From Myxococcales bacterium (GTDB taxonomy: Bacteria; Myxococcota_A; Polyangia; Haliangiales; Haliangiaceae): a stretch of DNA of 64,000 bases. Position 1 is the first letter of the stretch. Each line of letters opens with the position of its first letter. The stretch covers positions 1 to 64,000 of the forward strand of contig JADJGV010000009.1 in NCBI GenBank assembly GCA_016707895.1, in the 5' to 3' direction. A program made the translations under genes and the position numbers. The notes below the pieces were generated by a model, which searched no databases, was not told the DNA's origin, and saw only the letters and a program-made list of their open reading frames with translations. Below are positions 18,239 through 31,789 of this stretch, piece by piece.

Positions 18239-20290
18239 TCACGCCGCGGCGGGGGCGGGGGCGGGGGCGGGCGCCGCCGCCAGCTTGACCTTGTACTTGG
18301 CCAAGAAGCCCATCGCCTTCATGCCGCGGCCGGCCCACAGCACCACCAGGAAGCCGACCACGAGGAGCGCCGGCGTCGCCATCAGCAGCGTCGTCCAGTT
18401 GACCTTCTCGGCGTCGGTGGCCGAGGCCATGATCTTGCGCTCGACCGCGGCCACCGCGACCTTGGCGATCGCCAGGTAGACCAGCGGCAGCGCGAGCGCC
18501 AGCAGCACCGACGGGATGCCCCACTTCCACCACCGCGCGTGGGCGGCCAGCGGCACGCCCTCGTTCCACCGCTGCTGGAAGATCTTCTGGGTGCGCCCGA
18601 GGAAGAACGACATCGACAGGATCACGACCAGCAGGTTGAACACCAGCGCCAGGATCACGCTGAACAGCATCAGCCCGACCATGCCGGCCGAGGCGTCCTC
18701 GACGAACTGCAGGTAGTCGAGCGCGCGGGCGAAGCAGGTGATCAGCGTGTCGAGCATGGGCTCGACGACCTTGCCCATGACGAAGCCGGCGACCATCGAC
18801 AGCACGATCAGCACGCCGAGCGTGCACAGCGTCGCGACGAACTCGCCGCCGATGCGGCGCATCGCGCGCTTGACCACGCCGCCGCCGCCGCTGGTGCCGC
18901 TGGCCGCGGTGGCCGGCAGCTTGATGATCTCCATCAGCGTCGGCTTGATGGCCAGGATGAACAGGATCATCGTGACGCCGAGCAGCACCACCGGCAGCAT
19001 GCCGAAGATGAAGCTCACCTTCTTGAAGTAGCCGGCGATGGTCTTGAACACCATCGCCTTCTTGACGACCTTCTGGCCGTTGGCCAGGAGCACCGCGGCC
19101 GGCTGCTCGTCGCTCTTGCCGTTGAGCGACTCGAGCGTCGGCGCGAACACCTCGCGGCCCATGTTCACGTAGCGCGGGGCGTTGTGGTCGAGCGTGTCGA
19201 AGAACCCGGCGGCCAGCTTGAGCTGGGGGTTGGTCTGGTTGCCGACCGCGCCCTGCGCCGAGCGCATGCCGATGACGATCGCGCCGAACAGGTTGACCGT
19301 CACGAAGAACGTGACCGCGGCCAGGCCCGAGTACTTGAACAGGTTGCCCATCTGGCCCGGGTACTTCTTGTTGAGCCCGAACGGCATGAACAGCAAGAGG
19401 AAGCCGGTCAGCGAGAACAGCGAGATCAGCGTGGCGATCTTCTTGAGGCGGGCCTCGGACTTCTTGGCGATCTTGGCCTCCATGCGGGCCAGCACCTTGC
19501 GCTTGGCCAGCTGCACCAGCTTGCGGAAGTGCTCGACGGTGATCGACGGCATCAGCTCGGCGTCCTCGGGGCGCTTGTCGAGCGCCTCGTCGGTGACCTC
19601 GTTGGGGATGTCGGCGTAGGCGGTGTCGAACTCCTTCTCCTCGGCGAGCTCGTCGGGCTCGACCACGCCGTCGCCGTCGGAGTCGGCCTCGATGTAGCGC
19701 TCGCCGTCCTCGTCCATCACCACCGCGACGTCGGCGGCGTCGTCGTCGGCGGCCTCGAGCTCGTCGTCTGACGGATCGAACGCGCCCTGATCGTCGGAGG
19801 TGTCGGCGGGGCCGGGGTCGGTGTCGCCGGGCGGGTCGTCGGCGAGGCTGTCCTCGTCGCCAGGGATGCCAGGGTCGTCGACCGCGCCCGCGGGGTGGTC
19901 GTCGACGGCGGGCTTGTCGTCGGCGGTGTCGGGCTGATCGCCGGCGGGCTGGTCGCCGGGCTGGTCACCAGGCTGATCGCCAGCGGGCTGATCGCCGGCG
20001 GGCTGATCGCCGGGCTGGTCACCAGGCTGATCGCCGGCGGGCTGATCGCCAGCGGGCTGGTCGTCGCCGGGCTTGTCGTCGCCGGCGGGCTGGTCGCCAG
20101 CGGGCTGATCGCCGGCGGGCTGGTCATCGCCCGCGGCGGGCTGGTCATCGCCCGCGGCGGGCGGATCGTCGCCGGGCGGGTCATCGCCCTGTGCGAACGC
20201 GGTGCCGAGGCCGAGCCAGAGCGGCACGACGATCAGCGCAAAGATCCCCAGGCCGCGCGCCCCAGCGCGGCGAAACACAGAAACGGACAT
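18239..20290 (-). CDS. Large membrane protein with acidic GDQPA repeats and EF-hand-like loop
   Basis: 683 residues. A signal peptide (1-34, ending TAFAQ) leads to a long disordered stretch (35-190) of GDQPA/GDDQPA repeats and Asp/Glu-rich sequence. DSDGDGVVEPDEL (about 204-216) fits an EF-hand calcium loop. From about 280 to the end there are eight or so hydrophobic helices, among them LISLFSLTGFLLLFMPFGL, VSFIFGMLPVVLLGVTMILF and LVVILSMSFFLGRT, plus a conserved-looking RTQKIFQQRWNEGVPL. It ends in an Ala/Pro run. The topology suggests a periplasmic calcium-responsive arm on a membrane domain. Family unknown. It follows the DUF4234-like gene by 36 bases on the same strand. Confidence 0.7.
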   Translation of the reverse strand: MSVSVFRRAGARGLGIFALIVVPLWLGLGTAFAQGDDPPGDDPPAAGDDQPAAGDDQPAGDQPAGDQPAGDDKPGDDQPAGDQPAGDQPGDQPGDQPAGDQPAGDQPGDQPGDQPAGDQPDTADDKPAVDDHPAGAVDDPGIPGDEDSLADDPPGDTDPGPADTSDDQGAFDPSDDELEAADDDAADVAVVMDEDGERYIEADSDGDGVVEPDELAEEKEFDTAYADIPNEVTDEALDKRPEDAELMPSITVEHFRKLVQLAKRKVLARMEAKIAKKSEARLKKIATLISLFSLTGFLLLFMPFGLNKKYPGQMGNLFKYSGLAAVTFFVTVNLFGAIVIGMRSAQGAVGNQTNPQLKLAAGFFDTLDHNAPRYVNMGREVFAPTLESLNGKSDEQPAAVLLANGQKVVKKAMVFKTIAGYFKKVSFIFGMLPVVLLGVTMILFILAIKPTLMEIIKLPATAASGTSGGGGVVKRAMRRIGGEFVATLCTLGVLIVLSMVAGFVMGKVVEPMLDTLITCFARALDYLQFVEDASAGMVGLMLFSVILALVFNLLVVILSMSFFLGRTQKIFQQRWNEGVPLAAHARWWKWGIPSVLLALALPLVYLAIAKVAVAAVERKIMASATDAEKVNWTTLLMATPALLVVGFLVVLWAGRGMKAMGFLAKYKVKLAAAPAPAPAPAAA
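19931..20186. repeat. Imperfect 12-15-base coding repeats
   Basis: This DNA codes for the GDQPA/GDQP array of the membrane protein. Units of 12 or 15 bases (reading ctgatcgccggcggg and variants on the plus strand) recur about 15 times with small changes. The opposite strand is also open and hydrophobic because of the repeat, but it shows no gene features. Length polymorphism by slippage would be expected. Confidence 0.75.
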
Positions 20291-20326
20291 GTCGACTCCC
20301 TGCGAGGTGGCCAGCTGCGTGCGCGC

Positions 20327-20656
20327 TCAGGCGGCGCGCACCGCCGAGATCGTACCGTGAGAGGTGGTCTTGTTGAAAGCGTCCTGGACGATCGCCATGC
20401 CGATTACGCCGAGCAGCGCCAGCACGACGAACGCCATCACCTGCGAGGTCTTCCCGTCGGTGACCTGCTCGACTCCGGCGCAGTACCGCCAGGTCCACCA
20501 GAAGCCCACGATCGGCACGAGCGCGAGCCAGGCCGTGGGGATGCCGGCGCCCTTCTGGTTCATCTCGTTCTTGGTCGAGACCATCCACACGATCGCGTAG
20601 ATGCCGAGGGTGATGATCGACAGGACGATGAGCTTCACAACCGAACGCTGCTGCAT
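20327..20656 (-). CDS. DUF4234-like small membrane protein
   Basis: 109 residues from ATG 20656. It begins QQRSVVKLIVLSIITLGIYAIVWMV, the Ser/Val-rich opening and GIYxxxW helix of DUF4234 proteins, followed by STKNEMNQKGAG, the helix TAWLALVPIVGFWWTWRYC with WRYCAGVEQVT, and a last helix QVMAFVVLALLGVIGMAIVQDAFN. Three or four membrane segments are predicted. The family function is unknown. It directly precedes the repeat-rich membrane protein, so the two may be co-transcribed and form a complex (inference). The divergent kinase gene starts 153 bases away. Confidence 0.75.
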   Translation of the reverse strand: MQQRSVVKLIVLSIITLGIYAIVWMVSTKNEMNQKGAGIPTAWLALVPIVGFWWTWRYCAGVEQVTDGKTSQVMAFVVLALLGVIGMAIVQDAFNKTTSHGTISAVRAA

Positions 20657-20809
20657 GGTGACTCCGGGGTGCCGCGACGGGCGGCCTTCGCGGGGGAGAT
20701 GCCGGCCGGTGGGCGAAGTCGCACATCCGCGGCGCGGACGATGCGCGAGCGCACGCCGCGACGCCAACGCGCTGGCGACCGACGCGTGGTCGACTATTCT
20801 CGCGGCGCC

Positions 20810-23742
<2,933 letters not shown>

Positions 23743-23746
<4 letters not shown>

Positions 23747-25524
23747 TCCGCGGGCTGGGTTGCATGCGGCTGTCGACGGTTGCGTCGCGGGACGACGGCC
23801 GCGCCCACGCCGCGCTGCTGGCGGCGATCGATCACGGCGTGACGCTCTTGGACACCGCCGACGCCTACGCGCTCGACGACGCCGATCGCGGTCACAACGA
23901 GCGGCTGGTGGCGGCGGCGTGCGCGGCGCGGCCGACGGCGGCGGTGCGGATCGTCACCAAGGGCGGGCTGGTGCGGCCGGGCGGGCGGTGGCAGCCCGAC
24001 GGGCGCGCGACGCACCTGGCGGCGGCGGCGGCGGCCAGCCGGGGCCGGCTGCCGCGCATCGACCTGTACCTCCTGCACGCGATCGATCCGCAGGTGCCGC
24101 TGGCCACCAGCGCGCGGGCGCTGGCGCGGCTGCGCGCCGACGGCGTGGTCGGGGCGGTCGGGCTGGCCAACGTCGGGCGCGCCCAGCTCGAGGCGGCGCT
24201 GGCGATCGCGCCGATCGCCGCCATCGAGATCGAGCTGTCGCCGCGCAAGACCGACGCGCTGCGCGGCGGGCTGGTCGCGTGGTGCAGCGCGCGCGGCGTC
24301 GAGGTGCTGGCGCACCGGCCGTTCGGCGGCGCGGCCGCGGCGGCGAAGCTGTTCGCGCACGGCGTGGTGGCCGCCACCGCGGCGCGGCTGGGCGCGTCGC
24401 CGGCGGCGGTGGTGCTGGCGTGGCTGCGGGCCCACGGCGCGGTGCCGTTGCCCGGCGCGACCCAGGTGGCCACGGCGATCGACGCCGCGACGGCGCTGGC
24501 GCTCGACGACGAGGCCCAGGCGGTGCTCGACCGCGCGTTCCTCGACCGCGCGCCGCCAGCGACGGTGGCGGTGCCGGCGGCCGCCGCCGAGGTGGTCGTC
24601 GTGATGGGCGTCCCCGGCGCCGGCAAGTCGACGGCGGTGGCGCCGCTGGTCGAGGCCGGCTACGCGCGGCTCAACCGCGACGAGCGCGGCGGCACGCTGG
24701 CCAAGCTGGCGCGCGCGCTCGACGACGCGCTGGCGGCGGGCGCGACCCGCGTCGTGCTCGACAACACCTACCCGACGCGGGCCCAGCGCGCCGACGTGAT
24801 CGCCGCGGCCGGCCGCCACGGGGCGAGCGTGCGCCTGGTGTGGCTCGACACGTCGCTCGAGGACGCGCAGGTCAACGCCGCGGCGCGCGCGTACGCGCGG
24901 CTCGGCCGGCAGCCCGAGCCCGCCGAGCTGATCCGCGGCCGCGCCCCGGTGCTGCTGCCGCCCGCGGCGCTGTTCCGCTGGCGCCGCGAGCTCGAGCCGC
25001 CCGGCGACGACGAGGGCTTCGTGGCGATCGAGCGCCGCGGCTTCACCCGCCAGCCCGGGCCCGGCGGCGCGCCGGCGCTGATCGTCGAGCTGGCCGACGT
25101 CGTGTGGCGCGGCCGGCCCGAGCGCCCCGACGACGTCGCGCTGATCGACGGCGCGGCGGCGGCGATCGATCGCTGGCGCGCCGCCGGCTGGGCGGTGGTC
25201 GCGACCGGCTGGGCGCCCGCGGTCGCCGAGGGGCGGATCGCGGCCGACGCGCTCGACGGGCTGGCCGCGCGGGCGGCCGCGCTGCTCGGCGCGGCGCTGC
25301 CGATCGCCTGGTGCCGCCACGGCGCCGGCCCGCCGGTGTGCTGGTGTCGCAAGCCGCTGCCGTCGCTGGGCGTCGAGCTCGCGCACCGCCACGGCGTCGA
25401 CCTCGCGCGGGCGGTCCACGTCGGCGCCGGCGCCGCCGATCGCGGCTTCGCCGAGCGCCTCGGCCTGCGCTACGTCGACGCCGCGACCTGGTGGCGCGAC
25501 CCGGCGCCGCCGCCGCCGGGGTGA
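23743..25524 (+). CDS. Aldo-keto reductase / P-loop kinase / GmhB-like HAD fusion
   Basis: 593 residues from ATG 23743, overlapping the kinase stop. Residues 1-270 form an aldo-keto reductase with the full tetrad: Asp37 and Tyr42 (DTADAY), Lys73 (VTKGG) and His112 (YLLHA). Residues 283-420 form a polynucleotide-kinase-like P-loop domain: GVPGAGKS (289-296), NRDERGG (311-317) and VVLDNTYPTRAQRADVI. Residues 445-580 resemble a GmhB/HisB-type HAD phosphatase, with the zinc loop Cys524-x-His526 and Cys533-x-Cys535-RKP, but the nucleophile motif DxDGT is absent (VELADVVW) and motif IV is weak (GAGAAD). So oxidoreductase and kinase parts look active, whereas the HAD part may be structural. I know of no described enzyme with this order. 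The substrate is unknown. Confidence 0.85.
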
Positions 25525-25580
25525 CCGATCAGCCGTGGCCGTGTTCGGTCGAGCACCGGTCGACGCGTCGCGAGTTTCGC

Positions 25581-25616
25581 GTCTCGGGTGGTCTCGGGTG
25601 GGGGCCCCGTCGGGGC
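25581..25616. repeat. Tandem 10-mer followed by a GC hairpin between convergent genes
   Basis: GTCTCGGGTG is repeated twice at 25581-25600, followed by a GCCCCG-T-CGGGGC dyad (25604-25616). It sits in the 94-base gap between the fusion-gene stop and the regulator-gene stop. The dyad could act as a bidirectional terminator but has no T tract. The TCTCG core also recurs in the divergent promoter at 26108-26133. Confidence 0.35.
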
Positions 25617-25618
25617 AC

Positions 25619-26086
25619 TCAGAACGCGGCGCGCAGGCGCTGGGCGGCGGTGATCAGCTCGTCGAGCGCGCCGCGCAGCGCGGTGGCCTCGGTCGGGCTC
25701 ACCGCCGGGCCGGCCTCGCTGTCGGGGCTGGTGGCGCCCAGGAACAGCGCCGACAGCCGGCCCTGCAGGTGCTGCAGCTCGACCAGCGCGCGGGCGCGAT
25801 CGGGCGGCGCCGCCGCTGGCGTCCGCCGGGTCAGCGCGTAGTCGGTCCCGTCGGTCAGGAAGAACTCGCCGACGCGCGGGTCCTGATCGGTCGCCAGGAA
25901 CAGCGGCTTCAGCAAGGCCGCCGGGAACCGCCGGTGGCCGAGCCAGTACTTCGACAGCGTCGGGTACGGCACCTCCATCCGCGACGCGACCCCCTGGGCG
26001 TGGCCGCGCGGGGCCTCGGCCACCAGCAGCCGGTACAGGAACTCCGAGACCTCTTTCTTTTCGCGGTTCCACCACACGGTCGGCAC
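25619..26086 (-). CDS. Small helix-turn-helix-type regulator
   Basis: 155 residues from GTG 26086 (GTG 26077 is an alternative). The N-terminal half, KEVSEFLYRLLVAEAPRGH then AQGVASRMEVPYPTLSKYWLGHRRFP (residues 11-55), reads like a helix-turn-helix with QGVASRMEVPYPTLSKYW as the recognition part, as in phage-repressor-like proteins. LLKPLFLATDQDPRVGEFFLTDGTDYALTRRT follows, then a helical tail. It begins 66 bases from a divergent membrane-protein gene, and the gap carries repeated TCTCG motifs, so it may regulate itself and its neighbour. No known family is clear to me. Confidence 0.6.
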   Translation of the reverse strand: MPTVWWNREKKEVSEFLYRLLVAEAPRGHAQGVASRMEVPYPTLSKYWLGHRRFPAALLKPLFLATDQDPRVGEFFLTDGTDYALTRRTPAAAPPDRARALVELQHLQGRLSALFLGATSPDSEAGPAVSPTEATALRGALDELITAAQRLRAAF

Positions 26087-26101
26087 TGTAGCGGGGACAG
26101 G

Positions 26102-26133
26102 GAGAAATCTCGCCCCGCGATTATCTCGTCTCG
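26102..26133. promoter_or_regulatory. Divergent promoter with TCTCG repeats
   Basis: This AT-richer stretch between the divergent regulator and GIDE-like genes holds the dyad GAGA-AA-TCTC (26102-26111) and three TCTCG elements (26108, 26124, 26129). It is a plausible operator for the adjacent helix-turn-helix protein; no promoter boxes are certain. Confidence 0.35.
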
Positions 26134-26152
26134 CGGCCCGCGCCGACGCACG

Positions 26153-27064
26153 ATGCTGGACATGCCCGCCTGGCCGCCGCGCCCCGCGATCTGCCTCGAC
26201 TGCCGCACGCTCCAGCCCGCCGCCGATCGCTGCCTGGCCAGCGCCCACCACCGCCTGGCCGACCTGACCGCCCCCGCCGGGCGCGCGGCGCTGCTCGAGC
26301 GCGCCTGGGGCAGCCCGTCGATGCGTCGCCGCATCCGCACCGCGGCCAAGGTCGGCAGCACCGGCGGCGCCACCGGCGGTGGCCTCGAGGCGTGCAGCGG
26401 CTGCGACGGCTGCGGCGTGATCGAGGCCGGCGGCTCGGTCGGCGAGATCGTCGCGGTGATCCTGGTCGTCGCGTTCGTCTTCGTCGCGATCTACCTGCTG
26501 GCGATCGGCGTGCGGGCGCTGTGGCGCTGGTGGCGCCGGCCGCCGCCGGTCCGCCCCAACGGCGCCGAGGCCCGGGGGCTCGCGGTCGGGCGCTTCGCCG
26601 GCCGCACCGGCACCGTGGTCGCGCGGGCCGCCGCGCCGGCGGCCATCGGCGACGCGCCGTGCGTGGCCTACGCGCTGCAAGCGGTCTATCGCGATCGCGG
26701 CGAGCGGGTGATGCTGCGCGACGGCGTCGGCGTCGGCTTCGACGTGGTGCTCGACGACGGCGCGGTGGTCGCGATCCCGGCCGGCCCGCTGGCCCTCGAC
26801 GTCGACGGCGCGCCGGCGCGCGCGGTGGCGCCGACCTTCGCCGCGCACCTCGACGTGATCGATCCGCAGCGCCGCGGCGTCGACGACCTCGATCCGTTCG
26901 CCGCCACCCACGTGCGCCAGGTCGTGCTCGCCGACGGCGATCGCGTCGAGATCCGCGGCCGGCTGCGGCCGCTGCCGGGCGAGGCCAGCGGCGCGGCCTA
27001 CCGCGGCGTCACCAGCGAGCGGTGGATCCCCGACGGCGTCCCGCAGCTGGTCCGCGCGTCGTGA
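26153..27064 (+). CDS. Membrane protein with GIDE-like domain
   Basis: 303 residues from ATG 26153 (ATG 26162 is also possible). The N-terminal soluble part contains Cys residues (ICLDCRTLQPAADRCLAS) and a Gly/Cys segment (GLEACSGCDGCG). One or two membrane helices follow (IVAVILVVAFVFVAIYLLAIG, about 100-122) with a WRWWRRP stop. The C-terminal domain, GRFAGRTGTVVARAAAPAAI, then APCVAYALQAVYRDRG and DGVGVGFDVVLDDGAVVAIP, resembles the GIDE/BAM beta domain of MULAN-type proteins. The RING domain of eukaryotic relatives is absent. Role unknown. It is divergent from a small regulator. Confidence 0.6.
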   Translation: MLDMPAWPPRPAICLDCRTLQPAADRCLASAHHRLADLTAPAGRAALLERAWGSPSMRRRIRTAAKVGSTGGATGGGLEACSGCDGCGVIEAGGSVGEIVAVILVVAFVFVAIYLLAIGVRALWRWWRRPPPVRPNGAEARGLAVGRFAGRTGTVVARAAAPAAIGDAPCVAYALQAVYRDRGERVMLRDGVGVGFDVVLDDGAVVAIPAGPLALDVDGAPARAVAPTFAAHLDVIDPQRRGVDDLDPFAATHVRQVVLADGDRVEIRGRLRPLPGEASGAAYRGVTSERWIPDGVPQLVRAS

Positions 27065-27952
27065 TCAGCGGGGGCAGGCCCGCACCAGCACCGCCTCGCC
27101 GCAGCTCGACAGGTCGGTGGTGCCGGCGGGCAGCGCGGCCAGGCACGCCTGGGTCGCGGCGGTGCAGGTCGGCGGCGGCCAGGTCTCGTAGGCGTCGCCG
27201 GTGGTGATCGCCAGCGCCTTGATGGCGAGGCCGAGGTGCGCGCGCTTGCGGGTGGCGCCGTCGAGCACGACCTCGAGCTGCGCGCCGGTGGCGCCGGCCA
27301 GCGCGTCGACGTCGGCCTGGCTCAGATCGACGACGAAGCGCTTCGCGTCGACCGCGCGCGCGTCCATCGCGATGTCGCCGCGGATCGCCACCACCGCGCT
27401 GAACGCCCGCGACGACTTGCCGGCCAGCCGGTACACGACGCGGCCGTCGACCACCACCGGCGTCAGCTCAGCGGTCAGGTAGATCGACGTCGCGCCGCTG
27501 AAGCTGTCGAGGCGCGGCCGCACGATCACGCGGCTGGTCAGGTGATCAGGGCGGGTCGCGCTGTGGACGAAGGACAGCGACTGGTACTGCTGCACGCCCT
27601 GGATCAGCGGCGCGGTGTTGGAGCGGATGTCCCAGCGCACCTCGAACGAGCGCGGGCCGCGCAGCCCGAACTCGCCGTAGACGTCGTCGAAGACGTAGGC
27701 GTTGCCGTCGGTGACCTCGCGGCTGGCCCGGCCGCGCAGCACGAACGCCGGGCCGCGATCGTCCTCGACCCGTGCCAGCGCCGTGGTCATCCACACCGTG
27801 GTGTCGCCGGCGCGGACGCGCAGCTCGCTGGTGGCGTCGGCCTTGCCGTCGGCCGCGGCGACCGACTCGGCCTCATCGTAGGAGTCGTCGGTGGCGACGC
27901 ACCCGACCAGCAACACGACGGCGGCGAACAGCGAGGGGCCAAGGCGCAGCAT
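27065..27952 (-). CDS. Lipoprotein of unknown function
   Basis: 295 residues from ATG 27952. The signal LRLGPSLFAAVVLLVGCVA has lipobox LVGC (Cys18), followed by an acidic linker (DDSYDEAESVAAADGKAD). The body is beta-rich: TVWMTTALARVEDDRGPAFV, FEVRWDIRSNTAPLIQGVQQ, TSIYLTAELTPVVVDGRVVY and RFVVDLSQADVDALAGATGA. Near the C-terminus PTCTAATQACLAALP and SSCGEAVLVRACPR supply four Cys, probably two disulphides. I do not recognise the family. It is convergent with the GIDE-like gene and divergent from the ABC exporter across 165 bases. Confidence 0.6.
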   Translation of the reverse strand: MLRLGPSLFAAVVLLVGCVATDDSYDEAESVAAADGKADATSELRVRAGDTTVWMTTALARVEDDRGPAFVLRGRASREVTDGNAYVFDDVYGEFGLRGPRSFEVRWDIRSNTAPLIQGVQQYQSLSFVHSATRPDHLTSRVIVRPRLDSFSGATSIYLTAELTPVVVDGRVVYRLAGKSSRAFSAVVAIRGDIAMDARAVDAKRFVVDLSQADVDALAGATGAQLEVVLDGATRKRAHLGLAIKALAITTGDAYETWPPPTCTAATQACLAALPAGTTDLSSCGEAVLVRACPR

Positions 27953-28117
27953 GGCCGCCCGATTAGCAAGCCGCGGACCGCGCCCAACCGTGCAGGATCG
28001 CAGCGCTTGCCTGCCCGCCTGACCTGGCTGATCGACTGGTCTGTCGTCGGTGGCGACACCCGTTCCTGCCCGGGCCGGTAGTGGTGCGCGCAGCGACGCC
28101 CGGTACAGTGCGCGTCC

Positions 28118-29971
<1,854 letters not shown>

Positions 29972-30033
29972 GCGCGTCGGCACGCCGCCGGAGCCGCTTG
30001 ACGCGCCCGATCTCCGGCCCCACGTTCAAGGCA

Positions 30034-30762
30034 ATGCACGAACCGCGGGTTGACTGGCTGCGGAGCCGGATCGAAGCCGAGTACGTCGTCGAGCGAGATG
30101 GTTGGGCCGGGGAGCGGGTCGACCGCGTCACCGCGGAATTGCAGCGCGACGTGCCGGTCGGCGAGCGCCTCGACACGCTCGTGCTGTGGATGAACCAGTG
30201 GACCGCTTTCACGGGGCCTGGCCACACGATCTACGTCAGCCGGCGGCTGCTCGAGACCTTGCCGACCGACGCCGCGGCGGCGTTCGTCGTCGCCCACGAG
30301 CTGGCGCACCACCGGCTCGGCCACCTGCCGCGACTGTCGCCGGGCTGGCGCGCGGCGCCGAAGCTCGCGCTGGCGATGCTGCAGCGCCTGGTGCACACGC
30401 CCGGTCGCGAGCGCGACGCCGATCTCCGCGCGATCGAGCTGTGCATCGCGGCGGGCTACGACGTCGACGATTGCTTGGTGGCGCTGGCTCGCATGGAGCA
30501 CGAGGCGCTCGACTGGGGCGACGTCGACGGGGTGATCGACGACGTCACGTCGCAGCGGACGCGGCGCAGCCACCCAGCGGTGCGTCGCCGCGTCGCCGAC
30601 ATCCAGGCCCACGTCGCGGCGATGGCGCGGGGCCATCGGCTCGCCGACGAGCTGCGCACCCGCGCGGCCGCGCGGCGGCGGACGCTGGCGATCGCCGGCG
30701 GCGTCGCCGCGACCGTGGCGATCGCGTTGATCACGCGGCGGCCGCCGCGGGGGCTGCTGTAG
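30034..30762 (+). CDS. M48-like metallopeptidase with C-terminal membrane helix
   Basis: 242 residues. The zinc motif VVAHELAHHRLGHLP (about 86-100) is the HEXXH of M48/HtpX-type peptidases, and a third ligand is expected in the ExxxD motif RERDADLRAIEL (about 128-139). TIYVSRRLLETLPTDAAAA precedes it, as in other M48 proteins. A hydrophobic segment near the C-terminus (TLAIAGGVAATVAIALITRR) anchors it in the membrane. The protein is short and has the opposite topology to HtpX. It should act as an envelope-facing or cytosolic protease; the substrate is unknown. The next gene starts three bases after its stop, so it may be co-translated with the zinc-ribbon membrane protein. Confidence 0.8.
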   Translation: MHEPRVDWLRSRIEAEYVVERDGWAGERVDRVTAELQRDVPVGERLDTLVLWMNQWTAFTGPGHTIYVSRRLLETLPTDAAAAFVVAHELAHHRLGHLPRLSPGWRAAPKLALAMLQRLVHTPGRERDADLRAIELCIAAGYDVDDCLVALARMEHEALDWGDVDGVIDDVTSQRTRRSHPAVRRRVADIQAHVAAMARGHRLADELRTRAAARRRTLAIAGGVAATVAIALITRRPPRGLL

Positions 30763-30764
30763 CC

Positions 30765-31208
30765 ATGGCCTACCGCGACCAGGCGTACGTCGAGCGCAGC
30801 GCCGAGCGGTGCTTCTGTGACGCGACGATGGCGCGGCGCTGTCGGTGCTGTCGGCGGCCGCGCTGCGCCGAGCACGTCGAGCACGGACTGTGCAACCGCT
30901 GCGGCCAGGCGATCGATCGACGCCGCGCGGGGATCGCCTCGCAGGCGTGGCTGCTTAGCGGCGTGGTCGGCGTCGCGCTCACCGTCGCGATGATCGCGGT
31001 GGGCCTGCCGGCCGGGGCCCTCGGCGCCGTCGTGCTCGCCGCGGCGGTTCGGGTCGGCAGCGAGCGGGTGCTGCTCGCGCGCACGGTCAAGCAGCTCCGA
31101 CCTGGCCTCGCGACGACGGTCGGCGAGCTGCCCGCGCCCGCCCGCGACTACGATCAGTTTCCGCCGCCGAGCAACACCGGGATCGACTCTCGCATCGCCG
31201 GCCTCTGA
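30765..31208 (+). CDS. Cys-rich zinc-ribbon/two-helix membrane protein (paralogue 1)
   Basis: 147 residues. The N-terminal part (residues 16-48) is Cys-rich: CFCDATMARRCRCCRRPRC, AEHVEHGLCNRCGQ; this is B-box-like and likely binds zinc. Two hydrophobic helices follow (GVVGVALTVAMIAVGLPAGALGAVVLAAAV), then a conserved RTVKQLRPGLATTVGELPAP and a Pro-rich tail. The next gene is a clear paralogue. Function unknown. It starts three bases after the M48-like gene, suggesting co-expression with that peptidase. Confidence 0.65.
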   Translation: MAYRDQAYVERSAERCFCDATMARRCRCCRRPRCAEHVEHGLCNRCGQAIDRRRAGIASQAWLLSGVVGVALTVAMIAVGLPAGALGAVVLAAAVRVGSERVLLARTVKQLRPGLATTVGELPAPARDYDQFPPPSNTGIDSRIAGL

Positions 31209-31273
31209 CCGTGTCGGCGCATGCCAGCGTATGCCACTTGATCGCCGTGCCGCGCGCCTTACGGTGATCCGAC

Positions 31274-31789
31274 ATGGACGAACCTCCGGGCGGACTGGTC
31301 GCCCACGAGCGAGATCGCGCGTCGGAGATGAGCCTCGCGGGGCCGTTTCGGACGCAGCCCTACGTCGAGCGCAGCGCCGAGCGCTGCTTCTGTGACGCCG
31401 CCATGGTGCGGCGCTGCCGCTGCTGTCGTCGACCGCGCTGCGGCGAGCACGTCGCGCGCGGGCTGTGCGATCGCTGCGGCCAGGCGCTCGATCGCCGCCG
31501 CGGCGGGCTGTCCGCGGTCGCCTGGACGCTCGGCGGCGTCGCCGGCGCGATCGCGGCGCTGGCGATGCTGGTCGCGCACTCGACCAGCGCGGTCGTAGTC
31601 GGCCTCGCGGTCGCGTCCGTCGTGGGCGTCGTCGCCCATCGGGCGCTGCTGGCGCGCACCATCAAGCAGCTCCGACCGATGCTCGCCACGACCGTGGGCG
31701 AGCTACCGCTCCCCGAGCGCAACTTCGAGGAGTTCCCGGCGGCGCCGCGGCCGAGCGCCGGCACCAGCGCCGGCGCCCGCCTCATGTGA
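31274..31789 (+). CDS. Cys-rich zinc-ribbon/two-helix membrane protein (paralogue 2)
   Basis: 171 residues, paralogous to the preceding gene. It shares PYVERSAERCFCDAAMVRRC, CRRPRCGEHVARGLCDRCGQ and RTIKQLRPMLATTVGELPLP, giving an uninterrupted match of the Cys head and the C-terminal motif, but it has an N-terminal extension (MDEPPGGLVAHERDRASEMS) absent from paralogue 1. The two helices differ in sequence, which suggests that the zinc head and tail are the conserved working parts. A tandem duplication that diverged is inferred. No function is known. Confidence 0.65.
   Translation: MDEPPGGLVAHERDRASEMSLAGPFRTQPYVERSAERCFCDAAMVRRCRCCRRPRCGEHVARGLCDRCGQALDRRRGGLSAVAWTLGGVAGAIAALAMLVAHSTSAVVVGLAVASVVGVVAHRALLARTIKQLRPMLATTVGELPLPERNFEEFPAAPRPSAGTSAGARLM

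Noticed and set aside
19895..20186. Hydrophobic plus-strand repeat peptide (GLIAGGLIAGLV type)
   Set aside because: It is the opposite-strand reading of the GDQPA repeat; the membrane protein on the minus strand explains the DNA.
19931..20186. CRISPR-like repeated DNA
   Set aside because: The repeats are short, in frame and have no unique spacers; they are coding repeats.
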